The notes below the pieces were generated by a model, which saw only the letters and a list, made by a program, of their open reading frames with translations, did not search any database and was not told the DNA's origin. A stretch of 64,000 nucleotides of DNA from NCBI RefSeq assembly GCF_014649835.1, contig NZ_BMTU01000003.1:124001-188000 (forward strand), read 5' to 3'. This document shows, piece by piece, positions 25,544 through 34,979 of the stretch. The translations under genes were made by a program, and so were the position numbers. Numbering within the stretch: position 1 is the first letter of the stretch; each line of letters starts with the position of its first letter. The DNA is from Streptomyces pilosus (GTDB lineage: Bacteria; Actinomycetota; Actinomycetes; Streptomycetales; Streptomycetaceae).

Positions 25544-26263
25544 TCACTCCTCGCCGGCGAGCGTCAGCGTGCGCAGCTTCTGGCCCGCGTACCAGGTGGC
25601 GAGCACGGTGACCGCGGCGAGCAGCACCGTCGCGGTCGTCAGGCTCACGTCCGAGGTGACCAGGTCACCGCCGGAGACCTTCTGCGCCACGGCCAGCGCC
25701 CACTGCTGGACGCTCAGCGTGCGCGCGCCGGGCACCAGGGAGCCGAACAGCGCCTCCCAGACCAGCGCGTAGACCAGCCCGAAGACCACCGCGTGCCGCG
25801 AGACCGTGCCGAGCAGCAGGAAGAGGGCGGCGTAGGCGATGGAGGCGACCAGCGCGGCCACCGTGTAGGCCACGGCGACCTGCTGGCCGTTGCCGTTCAG
25901 GACGAAGCCGGCGATCAGGGTCGGGACCGCCGAGAACACCATGGTGACGGCGACCGCGACGATCAGCTTGGTGTAGATGATCGTGGGCCGCTTGATCGGC
26001 TTGGAGAGCAGGTACACCACCGAGCCGTCGTCGATCTCGGGACCGATCGCGCCGGTACCGGCGATGACGCCGATGATCGGCACCATGGTGGCGAGCGCCA
26101 GTCCGCCCAGCACGTCGGCGGCGGTCTGGTCGTCGGCGCCGGCGAGCGCGCGCACCGCCAGGGAGATCGCGATCAGCAGCAGGGGCAGCGCGCCCAGGAT
26201 GAGAGCCCGGCGGCGGCCGAGCAGGGCCCGGTAGGTGAGCCGGGCGACTGTGGGGTCGTACAT
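25544..26263 (-). CDS. ABC-2 type transporter permease
   Basis: This 239-residue integral membrane protein has six predicted helices, such as RALILGALPLLLIAISLAVRAL near the start and TVAALVASIAYAALFLLLGTV in the middle. The segment GPEIDDGSVVYLLSKPIKRPTIIYTKL matches the conserved region after helix 2 of ABC-2 permeases. It is the last gene of a four-gene operon and starts 11 bases after the paired ATPase. Substrate unknown. Confidence 0.88.
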   Translation of the reverse strand: MYDPTVARLTYRALLGRRRALILGALPLLLIAISLAVRALAGADDQTAADVLGGLALATMVPIIGVIAGTGAIGPEIDDGSVVYLLSKPIKRPTIIYTKLIVAVAVTMVFSAVPTLIAGFVLNGNGQQVAVAYTVAALVASIAYAALFLLLGTVSRHAVVFGLVYALVWEALFGSLVPGARTLSVQQWALAVAQKVSGGDLVTSDVSLTTATVLLAAVTVLATWYAGQKLRTLTLAGEE

Positions 26264-26274
26264 TCTTCGGCCTC

Positions 26275-27186
26275 CTACGCCGCGACGAGATACGAGAAGA
26301 CGGACTCGAGGGACTCGTCGGACGGCGAGACCGTGAGCAGCCGGATGCCGTGCTCGCGCGCGACCTTCGGCAGCAGGGACGTGAAGCGTCCGAAGTCGAC
26401 GGCCTGGACGCGCAGCGCGCCCTCCGCCACGTCCACCTCGATGCCGGACGTCGACGGGTCGGCGATCAGCGCGGCCGCGAGCGCGCGGTCGTCGCTGGAG
26501 CGCACCAGGTAGCGGTGCGGACGGTCCGTCATCAGGCGGCGGATCCGGCGGAAGTCGCCACTGGCCGCGTGCCGGCCGGCGACGACGACCTCGATGTGCC
26601 AGGCGAGCTGCTCGACCTCTTCGAGGATGTGGGACGAGAACAGCACGGTGCGGCCCTCGTCGCCCATGCGCCGCAGCAGGTCCATCAGCTGCATGCGCTG
26701 GCGCGGGTCCATGCCGTTGAAGGGCTCGTCCAGCAGGAGCAGCGACGGCTCGTGGACCAGCGCGGAGGCCATCTTCACGCGCTGCCGCATGCCCTTGGAG
26801 TACGTGGCGATCTTGCGGTCCTGTGCGTACTCCATCTCGACCGTGGCCAGGGCCTTCTGGGCGGCCTTGGCACCCAGGCCGTGCAGTTCGGCGTTGGCGA
26901 CGACGAACTCACGGCCGGTCAGGAAGTCGTACATCGCCTCGCGCTCGGGGACGATGCCGATGTGCCGGTAGATGGTCTCGTTGCGCCACACCGGCCGGCC
27001 GTCCAGGGTGACGGAGCCGGTGGAAGGGGCGAGGAAGCCGCCCATCATGTTGATGAGGGTGGACTTGCCGGCACCGTTGGGGCCGAGGAGGCCGGTGACG
27101 CCCGGGCCGATGGTCATGGTGATGTCGTTGACGGCGACCACGTTGCCGAACCAGCGGGAGACGTGGTCGATCGTGAGAGTGCTCAT
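26275..27186 (-). CDS. ABC transporter ATP-binding protein
   Basis: This 303-residue ATPase has Walker A LGPNGAGKSTLIN, signature YSKGMRQRVKMA, Walker B LLLLDEPFNGMDP and the switch His in LFSSHILEEV. The last 90 residues form the DrrA/CcmA-type C-terminal domain. It pairs with the permease immediately downstream. The whole operon encodes two ATPase-permease pairs that alternate, suggesting one heterotetrameric exporter or two related exporters. Confidence 0.92.
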   Translation of the reverse strand: MSTLTIDHVSRWFGNVVAVNDITMTIGPGVTGLLGPNGAGKSTLINMMGGFLAPSTGSVTLDGRPVWRNETIYRHIGIVPEREAMYDFLTGREFVVANAELHGLGAKAAQKALATVEMEYAQDRKIATYSKGMRQRVKMASALVHEPSLLLLDEPFNGMDPRQRMQLMDLLRRMGDEGRTVLFSSHILEEVEQLAWHIEVVVAGRHAASGDFRRIRRLMTDRPHRYLVRSSDDRALAAALIADPSTSGIEVDVAEGALRVQAVDFGRFTSLLPKVAREHGIRLLTVSPSDESLESVFSYLVAA

Positions 27187-27238
27187 GGGCGCAGCCGGTT
27201 CCTTGAGGAGGTGGTGGCGGGCGACGGGTCGGGCGCGG

Positions 27239-28153
27239 TCACAGGCCCACCTTCTTGTAGCGGCGCACCAGCAGGCCGTAGCAGGCGGCGATCAGTCCGA
27301 GGGTGAACACCACGAAGACGACGCCCTCGCCCTGGTCCGGACCCACCCCGCCAGGGAAGGCGGAGCTCGCGCCCAGGAAGGCGGACTGCACTCCGTCGAT
27401 CAGGGTGATGGGCGAGAACAGACCGATCCAGATGCCGGCGTCGCCGCTGCCCTGGACGTCGGCGATCGCCTGGAGCGTGGAGACCGCGCCGTAGGAGATG
27501 GTCAGGACGGCGATCACGGCCGCGATGCCGAAGCCGCGGCGCGGCGTGACCGACGCGATGACCAGCCCGATGCCGGCGAAGAGCAGGGAGAGCAGTGCCA
27601 CGGAGACCAGTCCCTGTGCGAATCCCTTGGTCTGGTCGGTGAAGTCGAGCTTGGCCAGCAGCGCGCCGACGTACAGCACCAGCAGGGGGGCGGCAGTGAG
27701 GATGAACAGGGCCGAGGCCAGCGCGGCGAACTTGGCGCGCACGTAGTCGGCGGTCTCGATGGGACGCGAGAAGTACAGCGGTACGGTCTTGAAGCGCAGG
27801 TCGCGCGAGACGGACGTCGGCGCCTGGGAGGCGACGTAGAGGCTGATGACGGCCTGCATGACGATCGCGTACCGCGTGTAGTCCACGGGCAGGTCGTTGG
27901 CCTTGGTGGCGACCGCGACGGCCACCATGATGGCGGCGGGCACGCACATCACCACGAACAGCAGCATCGGCAGCACCTTGGACTTCACCGACCGGCCGAG
28001 GCCGTAGGAGCCGCGCAGGGACTGCGAGTACAGCGACAGCCGCGCGTAGCCACGGCCCAGCCGGGGGCCGTCGTAGGAGCGGTAGCCGATGTTGTGGATG
28101 CGGGTGTCACCCGGTGCAGTGGCTGGTGTCTGCACGGACTGCTCAGCTGCCAT
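27239..28153 (-). CDS. ABC-2 type transporter permease
   Basis: This 304-residue permease opens with a 50-residue cytoplasmic region (HNIGYRSYDGPRLGRGYARL) that is conserved in actinomycete members, then six helices, the first being VLPMLLFVVMCVPAAIMVAVAVA. The segment SRDLRFKTVPLYFSRPIETADYVRAK is the ABC-2 motif region. ATG 28153 is preferred because GGAGG lies 9 bases upstream. It overlaps the preceding ATPase stop by 11 bases, so translation is coupled. The 52-bp gap to the next ATPase is the widest in the operon. Confidence 0.9.
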   Translation of the reverse strand: MAAEQSVQTPATAPGDTRIHNIGYRSYDGPRLGRGYARLSLYSQSLRGSYGLGRSVKSKVLPMLLFVVMCVPAAIMVAVAVATKANDLPVDYTRYAIVMQAVISLYVASQAPTSVSRDLRFKTVPLYFSRPIETADYVRAKFAALASALFILTAAPLLVLYVGALLAKLDFTDQTKGFAQGLVSVALLSLLFAGIGLVIASVTPRRGFGIAAVIAVLTISYGAVSTLQAIADVQGSGDAGIWIGLFSPITLIDGVQSAFLGASSAFPGGVGPDQGEGVVFVVFTLGLIAACYGLLVRRYKKVGL

Positions 28154-29117
28154 GGCCGACCGCCTCCTTCCGCTGCTCGTCACGCTGTTCGTCGTGGTCG
28201 GTGAAGACCTCGGAGATGTGGTGCCGGCGCTGTTCCATGCGCACCAGTCCGAGGCCGAGGTCCGCGATGAGGTCGCGGACCAGGTCGTACGTCTCCTCGC
28301 CCTGCGCGGTGAGCAGCAGGACGTGCCCGGCGCCCGGCAGTCCGCTGCCGTCCTCGACGGCCACGCCGCGCGCCTGCAGCGCCTCGCGCACCGCGCGGGT
28401 GCCGTCCGGGTGCTCGTCGGTGTCGGTGACCTCGATCGCGAGGGTCGTGGTCTTCTGGGTGAAGTCCGTGGTGGAGCTGGAGCGCAGCAGCTTGCCGCCG
28501 TCGATGACGACGACGTGGTCGCAGGTGCGTTCGAGCTCGCCCAGCAGGTGCGAGGTGACCAGGACGGAGATGCCGAAGTCGGTGTGGATCCGGCGGATCA
28601 GGCCGAGCATCTCGTCGCGGCCGACCGGGTCGAGGCCGTTGGTCGGCTCGTCCAGGAAGACCAGCTGGGGGTCGTGCACGAGGGCCTGGGCGAGCTTCAC
28701 GCGCTGCTTCATGCCGGTCGAGTAGCCGCCGATGGGGCGGTAGCGCTCCTCGTACAGGCCGACGTGGCGCAGAGTGTCCGCGGTGCGTTCCCGCGCGGCG
28801 GTGGGCGGCAGGCCGGACATGCGCGCCATGTGGACGACGAACTCGGTGGCCGAGACGTCCGGGGGCAGGCAGTCGTGTTCCGGCATGTAGCCGACCCGCT
28901 CGCGGATGGCGGGGCCCTTGGTGACCACGTCGAGGCCGAGCACCTCGGCGCGGCCCTCGGTGGCGGGGGACAGACCCAGAAGGATCTTGATCAGTGTGGA
29001 CTTGCCGGCTCCATTGGCTCCGACGAGTCCGGTCACACCGGGCCCGACGTCCACGGAGAGCCGGTCAAGAGCGGTCACCCGGGGGAACCGCTTGCTCAGG
29101 CTTTCGGTCGCGATCAC
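28143..29117 (-). CDS. ABC transporter ATP-binding protein
   Basis: This is the first gene of the exporter operon, about 324 residues. Walker A is VGANGAGKSTLIK, signature YSTGMKQRVKLA, Walker B LVFLDEPTNGLDP, and the switch His is in VTSHLLGEL. The GTG at 29117 has GGGG 8 bases upstream and gives MIATESLSKRF. GTG 29123 and 29150 are in-frame alternatives. The C-terminal tail ends with a charged Glu/Arg/His stretch (DHDEQRDEQRKEAVGHGS). Confidence 0.9.
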   Translation of the reverse strand: MIATESLSKRFPRVTALDRLSVDVGPGVTGLVGANGAGKSTLIKILLGLSPATEGRAEVLGLDVVTKGPAIRERVGYMPEHDCLPPDVSATEFVVHMARMSGLPPTAARERTADTLRHVGLYEERYRPIGGYSTGMKQRVKLAQALVHDPQLVFLDEPTNGLDPVGRDEMLGLIRRIHTDFGISVLVTSHLLGELERTCDHVVVIDGGKLLRSSSTTDFTQKTTTLAIEVTDTDEHPDGTRAVREALQARGVAVEDGSGLPGAGHVLLLTAQGEETYDLVRDLIADLGLGLVRMEQRRHHISEVFTDHDEQRDEQRKEAVGHGS

Positions 29118-29296
29118 AGTCACGTCCCCGACGGTAGTGACCCGCACCACTCGGGTCGTCAGCCCGGAGAGCCGTCTTGGGGTCCCCCTGGAGTCGTACG
29201 GGCCCGTAAGGGAAGCCCTGCCTGAGAGCTATGCGCGGGGCGGGGGCACCGTTGACGAGTCCGTTGACGACTGCCACATTCGCGGGTGTGACGGGG

Positions 29297-31048
29297 ATGA
29301 GCGGTGCGCGGGAGCGCCGGGTGCGTACGGGCGGGGTCGAGCTGTGCGTGGCCGAGCTGGGGGAACCGGGACGGCCGGTGGTGGTCCTGGTGCACGGCTA
29401 TCCGGACAGCAAGGAGGTGTGGTCCGAGGTCGCGGTCCGGCTCGCGGAGCGGTTCCACGTCGTGGCGTACGACGTGCGGGGTCACGGCCGGTCCACGGCG
29501 CCGCGTCCCCTGCGGGGCGGGTTCACGCTGGAGAAGCTGACCGACGACTTCCTGGCGGTCGTGGACGCGGTGAGCCCGGACCGCCCGGTGCACCTGGTGG
29601 GGCACGACTGGGGCTCGGTGCAGTCCTGGGAGTTCGTGACGGTCGGGCGCGCCGAGGGGCGGATCGCCTCCTTCACCTCGATCTCCGGCCCCTCGCTCGA
29701 CCACTTCGGGCACTGGATCGACCGCCGGGTGAAGCGGCCGACCCCGCGCCGGGTCGGCCGGCTGCTGGGGCAGGGCGCCAAGTCCTGGTACGTCTACCTG
29801 CTGCACACGCCCGTGCTGCCGGAGCTGGCGTGGCGCGGGCCGCTCGGCAGGGTCTGGCCGCGGCTGCTCGAGCGCCTGGAGAAGGTGCCCGGCGACGGCT
29901 ATCCGACCGCTTCCCTGCCGTCGGACGCGGCCCACGGCGCCTGGCTCTACCGGGACAACGTGCGCCCGCGGCTGCGCAACCCCCGCTCCGACGCCTACGC
30001 GCACGCGCCCGTGCAGCTCATCACGCCCCTGGACGACGCGTTCCTCTCGGAGCGGCTCTACGAGGATCTCGAGCAGTGGGCGCCGCGGCTGACCCGGCGG
30101 ACGCTGCGGGCCAGGCACTGGGTGCCGCGCAGCCGCCCGGACCAGCTGACGACGTGGATCTCCGACTTCGTGACGTCCGTGGAGGAGGGCGGCCGGGCCC
30201 CGGTGCCGGCGGCCGGCCCGCACGCCGACCGGTTCGGCGGACAGCTGGTCCTGGTCACCGGGGCGGGCAGCGGCATCGGGCGGGCCACCGCGCTCGCGTT
30301 CGCCGAGGCGGGTGCGCGCGTGCTGGCGGTCGACCGGGACGCGGAGGCCGCGGCCGGCACCGCCGGGGAGGCCCTCAGCCGGGGCGCCGCGGCGGCCTGG
30401 GCGGAGACGGTGGACGTGTCCGACGAACAGGCGATGGAGAAGCTCGCCGAGCGGGTCGGCACCGAGTACGGCGTGCCGGACGTCCTGGTGAACAACGCCG
30501 GCATCGGACTGAGCGGCTCCTTCTTCGACACCACCGCGGAGGACTGGAGGAAGGTCCTCGACGTCAACCTGTGGGGTGTGATCCACGGCTGCCGCCTCTT
30601 CGGGCGGCGGATGGCCGAGCGCGGGCAGGGCGGCCACATCGTCAACGTGGCGTCCGCCGCGGCGTTCCAGCCCTCCAGGGCGCTGCCGGCCTACAGCACC
30701 TCCAAGGCGGCGGTGCTGATGCTGAGCGAGTGCCTGCGTGCGGAGCTCGCCGGCTGCGGCATCGGCGTGACGGTGGTGTGCCCGGGGTTCGTGGACACCG
30801 CCATCACCTCCACCGCGCGGTTCGCAGGGGTGGACGCCGAGGAGGAGCGGCGGCTGCGGAAGCGGGCGGCCCGTCTGTACGGGCTGCGCGGCTACCCGCC
30901 GGAGAAGGTCGCCGCCGCGATCCTGCGGGCGGTGGCGCGTGACCGGGCGGTGGTCCCGGTCACCCCGGAGGCCCGGGCGGCGTACGCGCTCGCGCGGTGG
31001 ATGCCCGGTGCGCTGCGCCGGATCGCGCGGCTGAAGCCGCCGCTGTGA
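29297..31048 (+). CDS. Alpha/beta-hydrolase (epoxide hydrolase-like) fused to short-chain dehydrogenase
   Basis: This protein of about 583 residues fuses two enzymes. Residues 1-300 are an alpha/beta hydrolase with the oxyanion motif VLVHGYPDS, nucleophile LVGHDWGSVQ (Asp, as in epoxide hydrolases) and a late His in ARHWVPRSR. Residues 315-583 are a classical SDR with cofactor motif VTGAGSGIGRA, VLVNNAGIG and active-site Tyr-Lys in AYSTSKAAV. The same architecture is known in mycobacteria as EphD, linked to lipid modification. The Streptomyces substrate is unknown. ATG 29297 or GTG 29288 could be the start. Confidence 0.88.
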   Translation: MSGARERRVRTGGVELCVAELGEPGRPVVVLVHGYPDSKEVWSEVAVRLAERFHVVAYDVRGHGRSTAPRPLRGGFTLEKLTDDFLAVVDAVSPDRPVHLVGHDWGSVQSWEFVTVGRAEGRIASFTSISGPSLDHFGHWIDRRVKRPTPRRVGRLLGQGAKSWYVYLLHTPVLPELAWRGPLGRVWPRLLERLEKVPGDGYPTASLPSDAAHGAWLYRDNVRPRLRNPRSDAYAHAPVQLITPLDDAFLSERLYEDLEQWAPRLTRRTLRARHWVPRSRPDQLTTWISDFVTSVEEGGRAPVPAAGPHADRFGGQLVLVTGAGSGIGRATALAFAEAGARVLAVDRDAEAAAGTAGEALSRGAAAAWAETVDVSDEQAMEKLAERVGTEYGVPDVLVNNAGIGLSGSFFDTTAEDWRKVLDVNLWGVIHGCRLFGRRMAERGQGGHIVNVASAAAFQPSRALPAYSTSKAAVLMLSECLRAELAGCGIGVTVVCPGFVDTAITSTARFAGVDAEEERRLRKRAARLYGLRGYPPEKVAAAILRAVARDRAVVPVTPEARAAYALARWMPGALRRIARLKPPL

Positions 31049-31068
31049 GACCCCCGGGGTGCGGCCCG

Positions 31069-31123
31069 TTGTCCACAGCGGAGACCCCATCCACTGTGGA
31101 AAACCGCACGTGACTGTGGATCA
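31069..31123. promoter_or_regulatory. Group of DnaA-box-like sequences
   Basis: Within 55 bp between two genes lie an exact TTGTCCACA (31069-31077, +), TTTTCCACA (31095-31103, -) and TGATCCACA (31115-31123, -). The last two deviate from the preferred box. This may be a small DnaA-binding site affecting the downstream gene. Confidence 0.5.
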
Positions 31124-31179
31124 AACCTCCGCACCTAAAGGGATCGCGTGATGCGCGTCTCTCCCGGCACCCTGGACGG

Positions 31180-31728
31180 ATGGACGAAAGACGCACCGTG
31201 AAGGTGTCGAAATACCTCTCCCGGCATCTGCGCCACCAGCCGGAGCGGATCGGCCTCACCCTCGACGAGGGCGGCTGGACCGAGATCGAGGCGCTGATCG
31301 CCGCGGCGACCGCGCACGGATTCCCGTTCACCCGGGAAGAGCTGGACCACGTCGTCGCCACCAATGACAAGCGGCGCTTCGCCGTGGAGGGCACCCGGAT
31401 CCGCGCCAGTCAGGGGCACAGTGTCGACGTCGATCTCGGCCTTCCCCCGGCCGTTCCGCCGCCGTACCTGTACCACGGCACCGTCGCCCGGAACCTGGAG
31501 GCGATCCGGGCCGAGGGGCTGCGCCCCATGGACCGGCACACCGTGCACCTCTCCGCCGACCGCGAGACGGCGACCCGCGTGGGTGCCCGCAGGGGGCGGC
31601 CGGTCGTGCTGTCCGTGGACACGGGCGCGATGCACCGCGACGGCCATGTCTTCCACCTGAGCGAGAACGGCGTATGGCTGACCCGGGCCGTACCGAGCCG
31701 GTATCTGCGCTTCCCCGCCGGCCACTGA
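31180..31728 (+). CDS. kptA: RNA 2'-phosphotransferase (Tpt1/KptA family)
   Basis: This 182-residue enzyme transfers an internal RNA 2'-phosphate to NAD+, giving ADP-ribose 1'',2''-cyclic phosphate. Conserved family blocks are present: [18 protein letters not shown] at the N-terminus, [11 protein letters not shown] with the His-Ser pair, YLYHGTV as the NAD-binding motif, [10 protein letters not shown], and [10 protein letters not shown] near the end. Yeast Tpt1 completes tRNA splicing, but bacteria lack that pathway, so the natural substrate is unknown. Length is normal for bacterial KptA. The start may be ATG 31180 or GTG 31198. Confidence 0.93.
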   Translation: MDERRTVKVSKYLSRHLRHQPERIGLTLDEGGWTEIEALIAAATAHGFPFTREELDHVVATNDKRRFAVEGTRIRASQGHSVDVDLGLPPAVPPPYLYHGTVARNLEAIRAEGLRPMDRHTVHLSADRETATRVGARRGRPVVLSVDTGAMHRDGHVFHLSENGVWLTRAVPSRYLRFPAGH

Positions 31729-31841
31729 CCGCGTGAGCGGCGCTACGACGGGCGGGTGCCGTGAGCCGGTGACACCTCCCGGACGTCGGCGTGACCACCG
31801 GTCCCGGCGGTTCCCTCCCGCGGGGACGCGCGTGGGCCGAC

Positions 31842-31855
31842 GTTTCACGTGAAAC
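31842..31855. promoter_or_regulatory. parS site, intergenic
   Basis: An exact GTTTCACGTGAAAC lies 26 bases before the ATG of the LLM-type oxidoreductase gene. ParB bound here could influence its promoter. Confidence 0.92.
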
Positions 31856-31881
31856 CCGTGGGGGCGCATAGGCTCGATGGC

Positions 31882-32784
31882 ATGAGCCTGCGCCTGAGCA
31901 CTGTGATCCTCCCCTACCGCCGCTGGCACGAGGGCACTCGTGCCGCCTGGACGCGTGCCGAGGAGCTCGGCTTCCACACGGGCTACACCTACGACCACCT
32001 CTCCTGGCGCAGCTTCCGGGACGGCCCGTGGTTCGGCGCCGTCCCGACCCTCACCGCGGCCGCGGCGGTCACCGACCGGATGCGGCTGGGCACCCTGGTG
32101 ACCTCGCCGAACTTCCGGCACCCGGTCACCCTGGCCAAGGAGCTCATCACCCTCGACGACATCTCCGGGGGGCGGGTCACGCTGGGCATAGGAGCGGGCG
32201 GCACCGGGTTCGACGCCACCGCGCTGGGCCAGGAGCCGTGGACGCCGCGCGAGCGCGCCGACCGATTCGCCGAGTTCGTCCCGCTGCTCGACCGGCTGCT
32301 CGCCGAGGACTCGGTCTCGTACGAGGGTGACTTCTACGCGGCGCACGAGGCACGCAACATCCCGGGCTGTGTGCAGCGGCCACGGCTGCCGTTCGCGGTG
32401 GCGGCGACCGGTCCGCGCGGACTGCGGCTCGCGGCCCGTCACGGGCAGGCATGGGTGACCACGGGCGACCCCCGGCTGTTCGAGAGCGGTACGCCCGAGC
32501 AGTCGGTTCAGGCCATTCGCGGTCAGGCGGAGAAGCTGGCCGACGCCTGCGCCGAGCTCGGCCGGGACGTGACCGAACTGGACAAGATCCTGCTCACCGG
32601 TTTCACGCCGGACCGGAGCCGGCCACTGGAGTCCCTGAACGCCTTCGTCGACTTCGCGGGACGCCATGCCGAACTGGGCTTCACCGAGATCGTGATCCAC
32701 TGGCCCATCCCCGACTCGGACTTCGCCGCCGACGAGAAGGTCTTCGAACGGATCGCCATGGAGGCCCCGGCGCAACTGCGCTGA
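31882..32784 (+). CDS. LLM-class flavin-dependent oxidoreductase
   Basis: This 300-residue protein belongs to the luciferase-like monooxygenase (bacterial luciferase/F420) superfamily. Seen are the N-terminal [14 protein letters not shown] strand, [19 protein letters not shown] with the conserved SGGR loop, and [19 protein letters not shown] for the phosphate region of FMN or F420. In Streptomyces such enzymes may use F420 or FMN, and the sequence alone does not decide. It is preceded by a parS site and has only weak ribosome-binding signals. Substrate unknown. Confidence 0.9.
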   Translation: MSLRLSTVILPYRRWHEGTRAAWTRAEELGFHTGYTYDHLSWRSFRDGPWFGAVPTLTAAAAVTDRMRLGTLVTSPNFRHPVTLAKELITLDDISGGRVTLGIGAGGTGFDATALGQEPWTPRERADRFAEFVPLLDRLLAEDSVSYEGDFYAAHEARNIPGCVQRPRLPFAVAATGPRGLRLAARHGQAWVTTGDPRLFESGTPEQSVQAIRGQAEKLADACAELGRDVTELDKILLTGFTPDRSRPLESLNAFVDFAGRHAELGFTEIVIHWPIPDSDFAADEKVFERIAMEAPAQLR

Positions 32785-32889
32785 CCCCCGACGCTTCGGC
32801 AGGGGGACACCACCCCTGGTGACGACGGTTACCACTCAGATGTCCGCAGTCCCGCACGGCCGTGCGGGCATATGCGGGACAATGGCCGG

Positions 32890-33759
32890 GTGATCTCAGC
32901 GACCCGACAGTCCGAGCCCCCGGCAGCCGCCACCCCACCGCGGCTCATCGCCACCGACCTCGACGGCACCCTGCTGCGTGACGACAAGTCGGTGTCCCCG
33001 CGCACCGTCGCCGCGCTGGCCGCCGCCGAGGAAGCCGGCATCGAGGTCTTCTTCGTCACCGGGCGGCCCGCCCGCTGGATGGACGTGGTCAGCGACCACG
33101 TCCACGGCCACGGCCTCGCCATCTGCGGCAACGGCGCCGCCGTCGTCGACCTGCACGGCGGCCCCGGCGCGCACCGCTTCGTGAAGGTGCGGGAGCTCCC
33201 CCGAAAGAACGCGCTGGACGCGGTGCGACTGCTGCGCGATGCCGCCCCCGGCACCGTGTACGCCGTCGAGCAGACCTACGGCTTCCACCAGGAGCCGGAC
33301 TACCCGAAGCTGCACATGGAGATCCCGGACGTCCTGGCGCCCGCCGAGGACCTGCTGCACCCGGAGTCCCCCACCGCCGCCGAACCGGTGCTCAAGATCC
33401 TCGCCCACCACCCCACGCTCGATCCCGACGCCTTCCTCACCCTGGCCCGCCTCGCCATCGGCGACCGCGCCAACGTCACCCGCTCCAGCCCCAGCGCGCT
33501 GCTGGAGATCAGCGGACCGGAGGTGTCCAAGGCCAGCACGCTCGCCCTGTGCTGCGCCGAGCGGGGCATCTCGCACGACGAGGTCGTCGCCTTCGGAGAC
33601 ATGCCCAACGACGTCGAGATGCTGAGCTGGGCGGGCCGTTCCTACGCCATGGGCAACGCGCACCCGGACGTGATCGCCGCAGCCTCGGGGCACACCGTCG
33701 CCAACAACGACGACGGGGTGGCCGTGGTGATCGAGCGGCTGCTGGACGGGCGGCTGTAG
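32890..33759 (+). CDS. HAD-superfamily (Cof-type) phosphatase
   Basis: This 289-residue hydrolase has motif [14 protein letters not shown], motif II FFVTGRPARW, a Lys in EVSKASTLAL and motif [20 protein letters not shown]. It is a paralogue of the phosphatase at 24323-25126. GTG 32890 is chosen as start, and an upstream in-frame ATG at 32872 is possible. It converges with the M23 peptidase gene with only 4 bases between stops. Substrate probably a phosphosugar or cofactor phosphate, by family. Confidence 0.9.
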   Translation: MISATRQSEPPAAATPPRLIATDLDGTLLRDDKSVSPRTVAALAAAEEAGIEVFFVTGRPARWMDVVSDHVHGHGLAICGNGAAVVDLHGGPGAHRFVKVRELPRKNALDAVRLLRDAAPGTVYAVEQTYGFHQEPDYPKLHMEIPDVLAPAEDLLHPESPTAAEPVLKILAHHPTLDPDAFLTLARLAIGDRANVTRSSPSALLEISGPEVSKASTLALCCAERGISHDEVVAFGDMPNDVEMLSWAGRSYAMGNAHPDVIAAASGHTVANNDDGVAVVIERLLDGRL

Positions 33760-33763
33760 CCGC

Positions 33764-34822
33764 TCAGAGCGACACCCCGTGCCGGGCCAGCCACGACACG
33801 GGGTTCACCGCCGATCCCATCTCGGGCGTGACCCGCACCTCGAAGTGCAGGTGCGGGCCCGTGGAGTTGCCGCTGGTGCCCGACTGCCCGATCCACTGAC
33901 CGGGGCTCACCCGGTCACCCTGGTCGACGGCGACGGCGGCGAGGTGGGCGTACTGGGTGTAGTACCCGCCCGCGTGCCGGACCACGATTTCGACACCGAA
34001 GGCCCCTCCGCAGGACACCTTCACCACGGTGCCCGTCCCCACGGCCCGCACCGGCGTTCCGATCGGCACCGCGAAGTCCTGCCCCGTGTGCCGGTTCGCC
34101 CACCGTGCGCCGCCGCTGCCGTAGGACGCGGACAGCTCGTACGTTTCCACGGGCGCCACCCAGCGGGTGGTGAAACGCGTCTCCGGCTGGTCCAGCCGGA
34201 CCGCACCACGGCAGGCACCGGCGGCGACCGAGGCGTCCGCCTGCCCCTGGAGCTGCCACCGCGCCGACTCGAGCTTCGCCTCGATGCCCTGCTTCAGAGC
34301 GGCGAGTTCGCCGTTGCGCTGGTCCAGCTTCCGCCACGCCGCCGCGGCCCGGGCCTCGTCCCGGGTGAGCCGGGCCTCGGCCCGCTCGCTCCGGCCGATC
34401 GCCTCGTCCAGCGCCGTCGCGGCCTTCTGCACCACGCGCTGACCCCGCATCAGCTCCTCGGGGTCGTCCGCGAGCAGCATGTGCGCGGTGAGCGGCAGTC
34501 CGCCGCCGTCCCGGTACTGGGAGCTGGCGATCCGGCCCAGTTCCTCCCGCAGGACGGCCGTCTCCCGCCGCTCCCGGTCGAGGCGCCGCTCGAGCTCGTG
34601 TGCCCTGGCCCGCTGCTCGTCCGCCTCGCGCAGACCGGCCTCGTACCGTTCGGTCGCCGTCGCCGCCTCCTCGTACAGCCGCGCCACCTCCGCGCTCACT
34701 CCGGAGGCCGTGCCGTGGCCGGGGGCGTGGGAGCCGTCACCGTCGGCGGGCCGGGCGGCGAGCACGGCGAGCGCGCACAGCGGTACGGCGACGAGCAGCG
34801 GATGACGGCGGGCGAGGCGCAT
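33764..34822 (-). CDS. Secreted coiled-coil M23 metallopeptidase
   Basis: This 352-residue protein has a signal peptide (MRLARRHPLLVAVPLCALAVLAA), a long coiled coil (about 45-200, with VARLYEEAATATERYEAGLR and heptad-like Glu/Arg/Leu spacing), then a LytM/M23 domain with zinc ligands in RHTGQDFAVP and GPHLHFEVRV. The layout resembles EnvC/NlpD-type or RipA-like hydrolases that cut or regulate peptidoglycan cleavage. ATG 34822 has AGGA 8 bases upstream. The first His-x3-Asp and the HxH are intact, so activity is likely. Confidence 0.9.
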   Translation of the reverse strand: MRLARRHPLLVAVPLCALAVLAARPADGDGSHAPGHGTASGVSAEVARLYEEAATATERYEAGLREADEQRARAHELERRLDRERRETAVLREELGRIASSQYRDGGGLPLTAHMLLADDPEELMRGQRVVQKAATALDEAIGRSERAEARLTRDEARAAAAWRKLDQRNGELAALKQGIEAKLESARWQLQGQADASVAAGACRGAVRLDQPETRFTTRWVAPVETYELSASYGSGGARWANRHTGQDFAVPIGTPVRAVGTGTVVKVSCGGAFGVEIVVRHAGGYYTQYAHLAAVAVDQGDRVSPGQWIGQSGTSGNSTGPHLHFEVRVTPEMGSAVNPVSWLARHGVSL

Positions 34823-34979
34823 GACTGCGATCCTGGCCCCGCCGGTACGCCCGGGCCTCCTCACGTCGTGCACTTGGGGGACCAGTGCCCCCGGACGGAC
34901 CACCGGTTCAGCCGAACAGCGGTACGCCGCTGCAGGCGTGACTTTCTGTCATGAACGGCGAGGAGCCGGGCGGGGACCC

